Origin: Polaromonas sp.
GTDB taxonomy: Bacteria > Pseudomonadota > Gammaproteobacteria > Burkholderiales > Burkholderiaceae_C
Assembly: GCF_012927455.1 (NCBI RefSeq)
Contig: NZ_JABBPE010000004.1
Location: 1-64,000 of the forward strand
Length of the DNA: 64,000 bases
Reading direction: 5' to 3'
The position numbers and the translations under genes are program-made. Below the pieces are notes generated by a model. It was not told where the DNA came from. It saw only the letters and a list, made by a program, of their open reading frames with translations, and did not search any database. Shown in pieces: positions 17,831-25,459 of the stretch (positions are counted from its first letter, which is position 1; every line of letters starts with the position of its first letter).

Positions 17831-18348
17831 TGTCAACGCTATCAAAATCAGAGCTACTTACGTCCGAGTTGTATGGGCTAGTGGCCGATTTGGCCTATTT
17901 TCTGCAGAAAAACGACTGGCAGCTGACCTGCGCCGAAAGCTGCACCGGCGGCCTGATTGCAGCGGCCTGCACCGAGCTGGCCGGCTCCAGCAAGTGGTTC
18001 GAACGCGGCTTTGTCAGCTATTCCAACGCCGCCAAGACCGAACTGCTGGGCGTCGATGCAGCACTGATTGAGCGCCACGGCGCCGTCAGCGAAGAAGTGG
18101 CACGGGCCATGGCGCAAGGCGCCATCAGCCGCTCGCACGCGCAAGTGGCGCTGGCAGTCACCGGCGTGGCCGGCCCGAGCGGCGGCAGCGCCGCCAAACC
18201 GGTCGGCACGGTCTGGTTCGGCTGGGCCACGCCCGCCGGCATCGTCACTGAAATGCGCCGCTTCGACGGCGACCGCCGCCACGTGCGCCAAGCTGCGATG
18301 CTGCATGCGCTGGAGCGACTGCTGGCCCTGATCAGACCAGCTATTTAA
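17830..18348 (+). CDS. CinA C-terminal domain protein, nicotinamide-nucleotide amidase
   Basis: A 172-aa stand-alone CinA C-terminal domain (PncC type), which deamidates nicotinamide mononucleotide for NAD recycling. CAESCTGGLIAAACTELAGSS and VTGVAGPSGG are the defining motifs; the FAD/COG1058 domain of full CinA is absent. I take the ATG at 17830, preceded by GGAGG at 8 bases; it overlaps the pgpA stop. Residues 3-18 are encoded by a family A repeat (17837-17884), so the native N terminus was extended or replaced by repeat sequence. A second copy begins at the stop codon. Confidence 0.92.
   Translation: MSTLSKSELLTSELYGLVADLAYFLQKNDWQLTCAESCTGGLIAAACTELAGSSKWFERGFVSYSNAAKTELLGVDAALIERHGAVSEEVARAMAQGAISRSHAQVALAVTGVAGPSGGSAAKPVGTVWFGWATPAGIVTEMRRFDGDRRHVRQAAMLHALERLLALIRPAI
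17837..17884. repeat. Family A palindromic repeat at the 5' end of the cinA-like gene
   Basis: CGCTATCAAAATCAGAGCTA followed by CTTACGTCCGAGTTGTATGGGCTAG in adjoining blocks. The arms are partly degenerate. It begins 5 bases after the ATG and codes for the N-terminal residues of the protein. Confidence 0.7.
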
Positions 18349-18408
18349 GTAACATCAGGCCGTAACCCTTTCGGGACGGGTGCCTCTTGCTATTATTTAA
18401 ATAGCAGT
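18339..18408. repeat. Family A repeat pair after the cinA-like gene
   Basis: AGCTATTTAAGTAACATCAGG, then CCCTTTCGGGACGGG, then GCTATTATTTAAATAGC. Two arm sets flank the shared GC-rich middle, so this may be two copies or a longer form. It begins within the last codons of the cinA-like gene. The rest of the gap (18409-18545) shows no other clear element. Confidence 0.75.
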
Positions 18409-18545
18409 TGTTGCCAGTTGGCGAAAATATGCCAAGTTTATACAAAACATATCCAGCATCTGACAGGTGCAAACGCTGCGGTCCTGCGCCCGCAGCGCAA
18501 GAACCTCGGAGCGCCCGGAATATACAGCGGGGTGCATACTGAGTC

Positions 18546-19094
18546 ATGTTTGCTTTCTTTTCGCACCTGCTGAAAACACCTCAACTGACGGGTGCGGTCG
18601 CGCCCTCGTCACGCCATCTGGCTTCGGCCATGGTTCGGGCTATCGGCGAGGTACGCCATGTCGTGGAACTGGGCGCCGGCACCGGCCCTGTCACCAAGGA
18701 GTTGCGCAGACGGCTGCCCAACGCCTCCTTGGTGGCGGTCGAACTGCAGCCCAGGCTGGCGCGCCAGCTCAGAAGCAGGTTCTTGGGGCTGGACGTGCGT
18801 GAAGACCTGGCTAACGAGGTGCTTGACGGCCTGGCCTACCCCGAGCCGGAGGCGGTGGCGGTGGTGTCCAGCCTGCCCTTTCGCTCGCTTCCGCAGGACA
18901 TGCGCGAGGTCACGACGGCCAGCATTGAGCAGTTTTTACGCCGAATCCCCGGCTCCAAGCTGGTGCAGTTCACCTACCAGCCGCGCCCACCCTTTCAGGC
19001 ATCGGCGGATTTTCGCTGGCACAAGACCTGCTCGGTGTGGCGCAATGCTCCTCCGGCGGGGGTGTGGGTGCTGCAAAGCCTGGCTACCGGCTGA
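18546..19094 (+). CDS. Class I SAM-dependent methyltransferase (phospholipid N-methyltransferase-like)
   Basis: A 182-aa Rossmann-fold methyltransferase. The AdoMet-binding motif I is VVELGAGTGPVTKEL (about residues 38-52), and VAVELQPRLA supplies the acidic residue of motif II. The N-terminal GAVAPSSRHLASAM resembles the start of PmtA-type phospholipid N-methyltransferases and rRNA adenine dimethylase relatives. Substrate assignment is therefore tentative: phosphatidylethanolamine or another lipid. The gene stands alone and is convergent with the hydrolase at 19139. Confidence 0.75.
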   Translation: MFAFFSHLLKTPQLTGAVAPSSRHLASAMVRAIGEVRHVVELGAGTGPVTKELRRRLPNASLVAVELQPRLARQLRSRFLGLDVREDLANEVLDGLAYPEPEAVAVVSSLPFRSLPQDMREVTTASIEQFLRRIPGSKLVQFTYQPRPPFQASADFRWHKTCSVWRNAPPAGVWVLQSLATG

Positions 19095-19138
19095 GCGTCG
19101 CGCGCGCGCCGTCGCCGGAGTCCACATTGGAAATGGCA

Positions 19139-19942
19139 CTACTGCTCAAGCCACTCCAGCAGCAGCTGATTGAACCTGGCGGGTTGCTCCATGAGGAAAA
19201 AATGGCTCGCGTCGGCGAATATTTCGGCCTTCGCGTGGGGCAAGCCGGCGACCAGCGCTCGCGTCGCGGTGAGCGAGCAAATCGGATCACTGTCACCCCC
19301 CATCACCAGTGTCGGCTGCCCGATGCGGTGCAGATCGGCCAGTGTGTTGTGCTGCTGACAGGCTTCGTTTTGCCGGCTGTAGCACGCCGGCAGCCGGGTC
19401 TCGCCGCCGAGCAGCTTTTCGATGGCGGCCACGCGCTCCGGATACTGGTTAAAAAAGCCGGCAGAAACAAAGTTTTGTACCGAATGCCGGGCATGGTCGG
19501 CCCAGCTTTTGCGCCACTCCAGCGCCTCACGCATGTTCTGCAGCACGCGCCGGCCCAGCGGGTCAAGTTGCGCAAATGAGGCGCACAACGCAAGCGACAA
19601 AACGCGCTGCGGCGCCATCAGCGCCATATGCTGGGCCACTGCGCCGCCCATGGACCGACCGACCACATGCGCACGGTCTACCTTGCAATGGTCCATCAGC
19701 TGCAAGGTGTCCATTGCCAGATCCTGCGTGCTGATTGGCTCATCGATCTGCGTGCTCTGGCCGGCGCCGCGGTTGTCGAAGGCAATCACGCGGTGGCGGT
19801 GGCGCAGCAGTTCAATCTGCGCCAGCCATGCCGTGTAGTCCCCGGCCAGCCCGTGGATCAGCACGACCGGCGTGCCGGTGCCGACCTCCAGGTAGCGTAA
19901 TTGGTAGCGCCCGATCGGGGCCTGCTTGAGGACGAGGTCCAT
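19139..19942 (-). CDS. Alpha/beta hydrolase
   Basis: A 267-aa alpha/beta-hydrolase fold enzyme. The oxyanion motif HGLAGDYTAW, nucleophile elbow GRSMGG (Ser97), acid in MGGDSDPICS and catalytic histidine in DASHFFLMEQP are all present, so an active enzyme is expected. The family includes 3-oxoadipate enol-lactonases and meta-cleavage product hydrolases. It is the last gene of the Liv-type transporter operon, 9 bases after livF. It probably acts on the imported compound or a downstream metabolite; the substrate is unknown. Confidence 0.88.
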   Translation of the reverse strand: MDLVLKQAPIGRYQLRYLEVGTGTPVVLIHGLAGDYTAWLAQIELLRHRHRVIAFDNRGAGQSTQIDEPISTQDLAMDTLQLMDHCKVDRAHVVGRSMGGAVAQHMALMAPQRVLSLALCASFAQLDPLGRRVLQNMREALEWRKSWADHARHSVQNFVSAGFFNQYPERVAAIEKLLGGETRLPACYSRQNEACQQHNTLADLHRIGQPTLVMGGDSDPICSLTATRALVAGLPHAKAEIFADASHFFLMEQPARFNQLLLEWLEQ

Positions 19943-19951
19943 GATGACTTT

Positions 19952-20668
19952 CTATTCCACGCCGAGGTGGCTGTGCAGGGCTGACTGCTGGTCCTGAAAA
20001 TCCTCACGCGTGCCGGCAAAGACGACGCGGCCGGTGTTGAGCAGCACGACATCGTCGGCCACCTTCATTGCCAGGCCCAGGTTCTGCTCCACCAGCACCA
20101 TGGCGATATGTTGTTTCAGGCTTGCCAGCACCTCGCCCAATTCGCGCACGATTTGCGGCGCCAGGCCTTCCGAGGGCTCGTCCAGCAAGAGGACGCGCGG
20201 GTTGGTCATCAGGCCGCGGCCGATGGACAGCATCTGCTGCTCGCCACCAGACAGACTGCTGGCCAGCTGATGCTGCCGCTCTTTCAGGCGCGGGAACATG
20301 GCGAACACATCGTCGCGCGCCCAGTGCCGCGCATGGCCTGCGGCGGTCGGGCGCGCCGCGACATCAAGGTTTTCTTTCACCGTCAGGCTGGCGAAGACGC
20401 GCCGACCCTGTGGCACCAGACCGATCCCGGCGCGGCAGATGCGCTCTGGTGTCAGCTTGTCGATCGCCTGGCCATCCAGCAGGATGCGGCCGGAGCGCGG
20501 CGGCAGAAAACCGATGATGGAACTGATGCAGGTTGTTTTGCCAGCGCCATTGCGGCCCAGCAGCGCCAATAAGCGGCCTGGCTGCAAGTTCAGGCTGAGG
20601 TCGTGCAGCACGTGGCTGTCGCCGTAAAACGCGTTGACCTTTTCCAGCGACAGCAAGCTAGTGGCCAA
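19952..20668 (-). CDS. livF: Branched-chain amino acid-type ABC transporter ATPase (LivF)
   Basis: A 238-aa ABC ATPase of the LivF subfamily, energising import together with LivG. Walker A is LLGRNGAGKTT, the signature is LSGGEQQMLSIGRGL and Walker B is RVLLLDEPSEGL. Its start overlaps the livG stop by 11 bases. Transporters of this class carry branched-chain amino acids but also urea, amides and aromatic acids, so the cargo here is open. The gene order SBP-livH-livM-livG-livF is standard. Confidence 0.93.
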   Translation of the reverse strand: MATSLLSLEKVNAFYGDSHVLHDLSLNLQPGRLLALLGRNGAGKTTCISSIIGFLPPRSGRILLDGQAIDKLTPERICRAGIGLVPQGRRVFASLTVKENLDVAARPTAAGHARHWARDDVFAMFPRLKERQHQLASSLSGGEQQMLSIGRGLMTNPRVLLLDEPSEGLAPQIVRELGEVLASLKQHIAMVLVEQNLGLAMKVADDVVLLNTGRVVFAGTREDFQDQQSALHSHLGVE

Positions 20669-21398
20669 GGTAAATCTCCCGGGTGCGTGGATCGTTCACC
20701 ACTTCTTGCCGCGTGCCGGCCAAAATTACCTCGCCGTGGTGCAACAGGGTGATGCGGTCGGCAAAAGCCAGCGCGACCTCCATGTCGTGCTCGATCATCA
20801 GGATGGTGATGGAGCGGTCGATGTTGCGCAGCAGCGCTGTGATGGTCTCGCGCTCTTCAGACGACAGACCGGCCAGCGGCTCGTCCAGCAGCAACACCTT
20901 GGGCTCTTGGGCCAGCGCCATCGCGATCTCCAGACGACGCTTTTCGCCGTAGGAAGTCTGCTCAAGCGGCCAATAGGCCTTGTCAGCGAGGCCGACAGAT
21001 TGCAGCACCTGCATGGCCCGGACCGATAGCGTCTTTTCCTGATCGAAAGAGCCCCAGTGCCGGTGCCGCAGCGTCGACTTTCCCAGCAGCGCCAGCTTGA
21101 CGTTGTGCAGCAGGTGGTCGCGCCCGAATAGCGTCACGATCTGGTAGGTGCGGGCCAGGCCCAGTTGCGCCCGGGTTGCCGTGGACGACTTCGTGACCGG
21201 CTTGCCAAGCAGCGTGATGCTGCCGGCGCTAGCGGCCAGGTCGCCGGCAATCAGATTGAACAGCGTGGTCTTGCCGGCGCCGTTAGGGCCGATCAGCAGA
21301 TGCCGCTCGCCTTGTTCAACCCGCAGGTCGACCGAGCGCGTGACATGCAGCCCGCCAAAAGACTTGCACAGCCGGTTGATTTCGACGACGGCAGTCAT
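20658..21398 (-). CDS. livG: Branched-chain amino acid-type ABC transporter ATPase (LivG)
   Basis: A 246-aa ABC ATPase of the LivG subfamily. Walker A is LIGPNGAGKTTLFN. The signature region TSYGEKRRLEIAMALAQEP has the LivG form, in which LSGGQ is replaced by SYGEK, as is usual for this subfamily. Walker B is VLLLDEPLAGLS. It starts in an ATGA overlap with the livM stop. Confidence 0.93.
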   Translation of the reverse strand: MTAVVEINRLCKSFGGLHVTRSVDLRVEQGERHLLIGPNGAGKTTLFNLIAGDLAASAGSITLLGKPVTKSSTATRAQLGLARTYQIVTLFGRDHLLHNVKLALLGKSTLRHRHWGSFDQEKTLSVRAMQVLQSVGLADKAYWPLEQTSYGEKRRLEIAMALAQEPKVLLLDEPLAGLSSEERETITALLRNIDRSITILMIEHDMEVALAFADRITLLHHGEVILAGTRQEVVNDPRTREIYLGH

Positions 21399-22372
21399 GG
21401 CACATCCTTGACAGGGACCGGACTGGCGCCGATGGATTTTGCGGGGGCGCTAGCGAACCGGCGCAGCCGGGCCAGGCCGGCGACGATGCCGCCCGGTACA
21501 AACAGCACGATGAAGATGAAGACGAAGCCCAGCAGCATGATCCAGCGGTCTATGTAGGCGCTGGCCACGTTTTTCAGCAGCAAGACCAGGGCCGCGCCCA
21601 CCACCGGGCCGCTCAGCGTGCCGGCGCCGCCAGCAATCACCATCAGCAGCATCTCTGCCGAATTGGCCAGCGACAGGCTATGCGGGCTGATGAACTGATG
21701 GTAGTAAACATACATCAGCCCGGCCACCGCGCCGAAGAAGCCGCTGACAACGAATGTGCACCAACGGATCAGCCAGACGTTGAAGCCAAGCGCGCTCATG
21801 CGGCGCGGCTGGTCCTTGGTGCCGCTTATGCTGGCGCCAAAAGGCGATTGCACCCAGACCGTGATGGCGCCCCAGACCAGCAGAAAAACCAGCAAGGTGA
21901 AGTAGTAGAAATAGTTGGCGTTGCCCAAATTGATGCCGAAGGGGCTGGGCCGGGTCAAGCCCGAGATGCCGTTGTCGCCACCGGTCACGCTGGTCCAGCG
22001 ATAGGCCAGACCCCAGAGGATTTGCCCCAGCGCCAAAGTGATCATCAAAAAGCTGATGCCGGCGGCGCGCAGGGCGATCAAACCGAAAAGAGCGGCCATT
22101 GCGGTGGTAACCGCCAACGCCATGCCGGCCGAGGCCAGATGGCCCCACCCCAGGTGAACCATCAGCCAGCCGCTGGTGTAGGCCGACAGGCCCAAGTAGC
22201 CAGCGTGCCCCAGCGAAACCAGACCGGCATAACCCACCAGCAGGTTCAGGCTGAGCGCGAACAGGGCCGCGATCAGCACCTGGCTGGCGAGATTGGTGTA
22301 GTAGATACCGCCGGTCAGAAAAGGCAGGCACAGCATCACACCGATAAAAACAATGCACAGGGCGCGTTTCAC
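21395..22372 (-). CDS. livM: Branched-chain amino acid-type ABC transporter permease (LivM)
   Basis: A 325-aa permease with about eight to ten membrane segments. LNLLVGYAGLVSLGHAGYLG is the hallmark of LivM, and the ATPase-contact loop GTKDQPRRMSALGFNVWLIR has the expected EAA-like pattern. It has a four-base ATGA overlap with livH upstream and with livG downstream. It forms the inner-membrane pore with LivH. Confidence 0.93.
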   Translation of the reverse strand: MKRALCIVFIGVMLCLPFLTGGIYYTNLASQVLIAALFALSLNLLVGYAGLVSLGHAGYLGLSAYTSGWLMVHLGWGHLASAGMALAVTTAMAALFGLIALRAAGISFLMITLALGQILWGLAYRWTSVTGGDNGISGLTRPSPFGINLGNANYFYYFTLLVFLLVWGAITVWVQSPFGASISGTKDQPRRMSALGFNVWLIRWCTFVVSGFFGAVAGLMYVYYHQFISPHSLSLANSAEMLLMVIAGGAGTLSGPVVGAALVLLLKNVASAYIDRWIMLLGFVFIFIVLFVPGGIVAGLARLRRFASAPAKSIGASPVPVKDVP

Positions 22373-23229
22373 GCAGTGATCCTTCCGAACAAGCCCTGCG
22401 GCCTGACGGCCAAGATGACGACCATGGGCAAGAACAGGATGATGTAGGCCAGATCAGGAAAAAGCACCTGACCGAAGCTGTAAACAAAACCGATGAGAAA
22501 GCTGCCGACGAAAGCGCCGGCCAGGCTGCCCAGACCGCCCAGAATCACGACGACCAGCGCCAGCGGAAGCATGTCCGCGTCCAGCCCCGGGTAGACAGAC
22601 AAGATAGGCGCAGCAATCACGCCGCCAATGCCCGCCAGCGCGGTGCCCAGGACAAACACCACGCTAAACAGGCGCGAGGCCGGCACGCCAATGCCCTGCG
22701 CCATCTGCCGGTCATCGACACTGGCGCGAATCATCACGCCCAGACGGGTCTTGTCCAGCAGCAGCCACAGGCCCAGCGCGATGACGATGCTGAAACCCAC
22801 TACGGCCAGGCGGTACAGCGGGAAGGTCAGTCCCATTAGTTGCACGCCGCCCGACAATAAGGCGGGCGCCGACACCGGACGCGGGTCTCCGCCCCACAGC
22901 CAGAGACTGCCGTCAGAAATGACAAAAGCTACGCCCAAGGTGGCCAAAACCTGCGACAGGCTGTTGCCGGCAAGCCGGCGCAGCACGAAGAATTCGACAA
23001 CACCGCCCAGGATGCCGACACCCAGTCCGGCGGCCAGCAGCGCCACACCGAAACCGAAACCACGGTCCAGCATGGCCAGGCCGATGTAGGCGCCCAGCAT
23101 GAAATAGGCGCCGTGCGACAAGTTGGCGATGCGCATCAGGCCGAAGATCAGCGAGAAGCCCGCGGCCAGGGTGAACAGTACGCCGCCCAGCGCCAGGCTA
23201 TTCAGGCTCTGGATGAACCAAAAGGACAT
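22369..23229 (-). CDS. livH: Branched-chain amino acid-type ABC transporter permease (LivH)
   Basis: A 286-aa permease. LALGGVLFTLAAGFSLIFG near the N terminus and MRIANLSHGAYFMLGAYIGL are typical of LivH, and IGVPASRLFSVVFVLGTALAG is the cytoplasmic contact region. It follows the substrate-binding protein gene by 39 bases and overlaps livM. Confidence 0.93.
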   Translation of the reverse strand: MSFWFIQSLNSLALGGVLFTLAAGFSLIFGLMRIANLSHGAYFMLGAYIGLAMLDRGFGFGVALLAAGLGVGILGGVVEFFVLRRLAGNSLSQVLATLGVAFVISDGSLWLWGGDPRPVSAPALLSGGVQLMGLTFPLYRLAVVGFSIVIALGLWLLLDKTRLGVMIRASVDDRQMAQGIGVPASRLFSVVFVLGTALAGIGGVIAAPILSVYPGLDADMLPLALVVVILGGLGSLAGAFVGSFLIGFVYSFGQVLFPDLAYIILFLPMVVILAVRPQGLFGRITA

Positions 23230-23268
23230 GCGATTACTCCGGATCGGTTGGGTCGGCCAAGTCTCTGT

Positions 23269-24510
23269 TTACTTTTCAATGTTGCTGGCTGGCGGGTAGT
23301 CGCGGGCGTAGACCGGTTTGCTCAGGAAGTCCTTGGTGTTGTAGGTCCAGAACTGGCTCACGCCCGGGTAGGTCTTGACCACGCTGTTGACGAGCTTGCC
23401 GCCCACGCGCTCAACCTTCCGCACATGGATATCCATCACCGGGTTGCCCAGCGCATCCAGGCTGACTTTGCCGCGCGGATCGTTGGCCAGTTGCACCTTG
23501 CGCAAGGCGGCCATGAAAGCGGGCTTGTCTTCGATCTTGCCTTTGACGTCCTTGAGGGCCTGTTCCAGCATCAAGGCGGCGCCGTAAGCGCCCATGGAGT
23601 AATAACCCGGGTCTTGCTGGTAGTCGCGGTTCATGGCGGCGACAAACTTCTTGTTGTCTGCGTTGGGCAGGCTGGCCGTGTACCAGCCCGAGGAGATCAC
23701 GCCCAAAGCCTCATCGCCCATGGACTTCAATATGCCCTCGTCGACGGTGGTCATGGCGCCCAGCACCGGGATCTTGCCCTTGAGGCCGTATTCGTTGTAC
23801 TGCTTGAGGAACTTGATGCCGTTGCCGCCGGCAAAGGCCGCGAACACCGCGTCCACGTTGGGCTTGATCTGGCTGATGTAGGTGCCGTAGTCGGCCACGT
23901 TCAAAGGTGCCCAGAGCTTTTGCACCACCTTGCCACCGCCCTCCTCAAAGGTGCGCTGGAAGCCGGCGGCGATCTCGTGGCCAAAGGCGAAGTCGTCGGC
24001 AATGATGGCGATGCGCTTGTATTTCAGCTCGCGCGCGGCGTATTCACCCAACGCATGGCTGGGCTGGGCCGAGGTGCCAACGGCACGCACGAACCAGGGG
24101 TTGGGTTTGCGCTGCGTCAGGTCTTCGGCGGCGGCCGACGGGGAGATGATCGGGGTTTCGGTGCTGCGGATGTAGTCGTCGATGGCCAGCGCCTCGAAGG
24201 CAGCTAGCGGGCCAATGATGACCTGGACCTTGTTTTTTTCGACCAGTTCCTGCGCCTTGGTCTTGGTGATCGCCGGCTGGCCGCCGGTATCGCCCACCAC
24301 CAGTTCCACCTGGCGGCCGGCAATCATGTTATTGCGCTCCTTCAGGAACAGGCGCAGACCGTCTTCCATCTGCTTGCCACCGGCGGCCAGGGCACCCGAT
24401 TTGATGGTCAGGAAGCCCACCCGGATCGGCTCGGCCGCATAAACCGCCACGCTCAGCCCCGCCAGCAGCAGGCCAGAGGCGATGGATCGGGAAAGAACAT
24501 TAAGAATCAT
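23269..24510 (-). CDS. ABC transporter substrate-binding protein, Liv type
   Basis: A 413-aa periplasmic binding protein (type 1 fold). The signal peptide covers about residues 1-25, ending AVYAAEP. The mature start IRVGFLTIKSGALAAGGKQM is like those of aromatic-acid and amide-binding relatives rather than the classic LivJ. It is first gene of the operon. The divergent GntR regulator begins 212 bases away. The cargo is likely the compound processed by the aldehyde dehydrogenase and hydrolases nearby; this is inference from context. Confidence 0.88.
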   Translation of the reverse strand: MILNVLSRSIASGLLLAGLSVAVYAAEPIRVGFLTIKSGALAAGGKQMEDGLRLFLKERNNMIAGRQVELVVGDTGGQPAITKTKAQELVEKNKVQVIIGPLAAFEALAIDDYIRSTETPIISPSAAAEDLTQRKPNPWFVRAVGTSAQPSHALGEYAARELKYKRIAIIADDFAFGHEIAAGFQRTFEEGGGKVVQKLWAPLNVADYGTYISQIKPNVDAVFAAFAGGNGIKFLKQYNEYGLKGKIPVLGAMTTVDEGILKSMGDEALGVISSGWYTASLPNADNKKFVAAMNRDYQQDPGYYSMGAYGAALMLEQALKDVKGKIEDKPAFMAALRKVQLANDPRGKVSLDALGNPVMDIHVRKVERVGGKLVNSVVKTYPGVSQFWTYNTKDFLSKPVYARDYPPASNIEK

Positions 24511-24546
24511 GGTTGTCTCCTTGGTGTGGCAAGTTTCATGTACATT

Positions 24547-24568
24547 TTGTGATCATGATATATTACAA
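24547..24568. promoter_or_regulatory. Imperfect palindrome, candidate GntR operator 1
   Basis: TTGTGATCATG faces ATATATTACAA, a 22-base imperfect inverted repeat close to the start of the substrate-binding protein gene. The right arm shares ATATATTA with the second palindrome at 24673-24684, which suggests one regulator binds both sites. Confidence 0.5.
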
Positions 24569-24672
24569 ATTCTTCATAGGTCAACAATACAAAGTGGTTT
24601 AGAGACGGGCCTAAGGGAAATCACCAATGAAAAACAAAGAATTTTAAATAAGTGGGCGGCTTTTGCGTTTTT

Positions 24673-24684
24673 CTAATATATTAG
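24673..24684. promoter_or_regulatory. Perfect 12-bp palindrome, candidate GntR operator 2
   Basis: CTAATATATTAG ends 38 bases before the GntR start codon, in an AT-rich stretch contrasting with the surrounding GC-rich genes. FCD-class GntR regulators commonly bind short AT-rich palindromes and repress themselves, so this is a plausible autoregulatory site. Confidence 0.5.
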
Positions 24685-24722
24685 CAACGGATAAAAACTT
24701 GATTAGTGATATTCTGAAAACC

Positions 24723-25403
24723 ATGACATCGCCCGAATCGCCTCCTCCCGCCCCCGGTACTCGCCTGCTGCGCGAAACGGTTTACGAGCAGTTGCGCGCC
24801 GACATGATGGGCTGCAAGCTGGCGCCGGGAACCGAGATGCGCGAGGCAGAGTTGGCGGCGCGCTTTAACCTCAGCAAGTCGCCGGTGCGTGATGCCCTGA
24901 TGCGGCTGGAGCGCGAAGGCCTGGTGATCTCTCTGCCCCGTCAGGGCTACCGCGTGGCGCCGGTGTCTCTCACTGACGTGCTCGACATGTTCCACCTGCG
25001 TGCCGCACTGGAGCGGGCCTGTGTCGAGCGCATCGTTTTGCATGCCAGTGACGCGCAACTTCAAGAGCTCGACTGCTTTCGTGATTTCGACGCCTCCGCC
25101 CGGGGCGGCGGCTTTATTGCTTTCAACCGCGCTTTTCACCGGCAAATCGCAGAACTGGGCGGCAACGCGCGCATGCGCGACCAGCTTCTCGACCTGATTG
25201 ACTTGCTTGAACGCGCCGTGAAAGTCAGCGTGGCGCACATCAAAAATGGCGACCCTCAGATGCTGGTCAGCGAACATGCCCAATTGATCGACGCGCTGCA
25301 GGCGCGCGACGTCAAGCGGGCGCAGCGGCTGGCTGAGCAGCACGTCGTCAGCGCCGGCAAGCGCGTGAACAGCGCTATTTCCAAAAGCCTGATCGCGGGC
25401 TAG
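24723..25403 (+). CDS. GntR-family transcriptional regulator (FCD subfamily)
   Basis: A 226-aa regulator. The N-terminal winged helix-turn-helix (about residues 15-80) contains LRADMMGCKLAPGTEMREAE and LSKSPVRDALMRLEREGLV. The C-terminal all-helical FCD ligand domain carries the metal-site pattern FHRQIAELGGN and EHAQLIDALQ. The start is set at ATG 24723 (MTSPESPPPAP); the frame open from 24663 has no supporting homology. It is divergent from the Liv operon and upstream of the aldehyde dehydrogenase, so it probably controls both. The ligand is probably a carboxylate intermediate. Confidence 0.9.
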   Translation: MTSPESPPPAPGTRLLRETVYEQLRADMMGCKLAPGTEMREAELAARFNLSKSPVRDALMRLEREGLVISLPRQGYRVAPVSLTDVLDMFHLRAALERACVERIVLHASDAQLQELDCFRDFDASARGGGFIAFNRAFHRQIAELGGNARMRDQLLDLIDLLERAVKVSVAHIKNGDPQMLVSEHAQLIDALQARDVKRAQRLAEQHVVSAGKRVNSAISKSLIAG

Positions 25404-25459
25404 ACCGCCTTTTACTGTCTTTTAACGTATTTCTTCGTCTTTTATTCAAGAGGATATTC

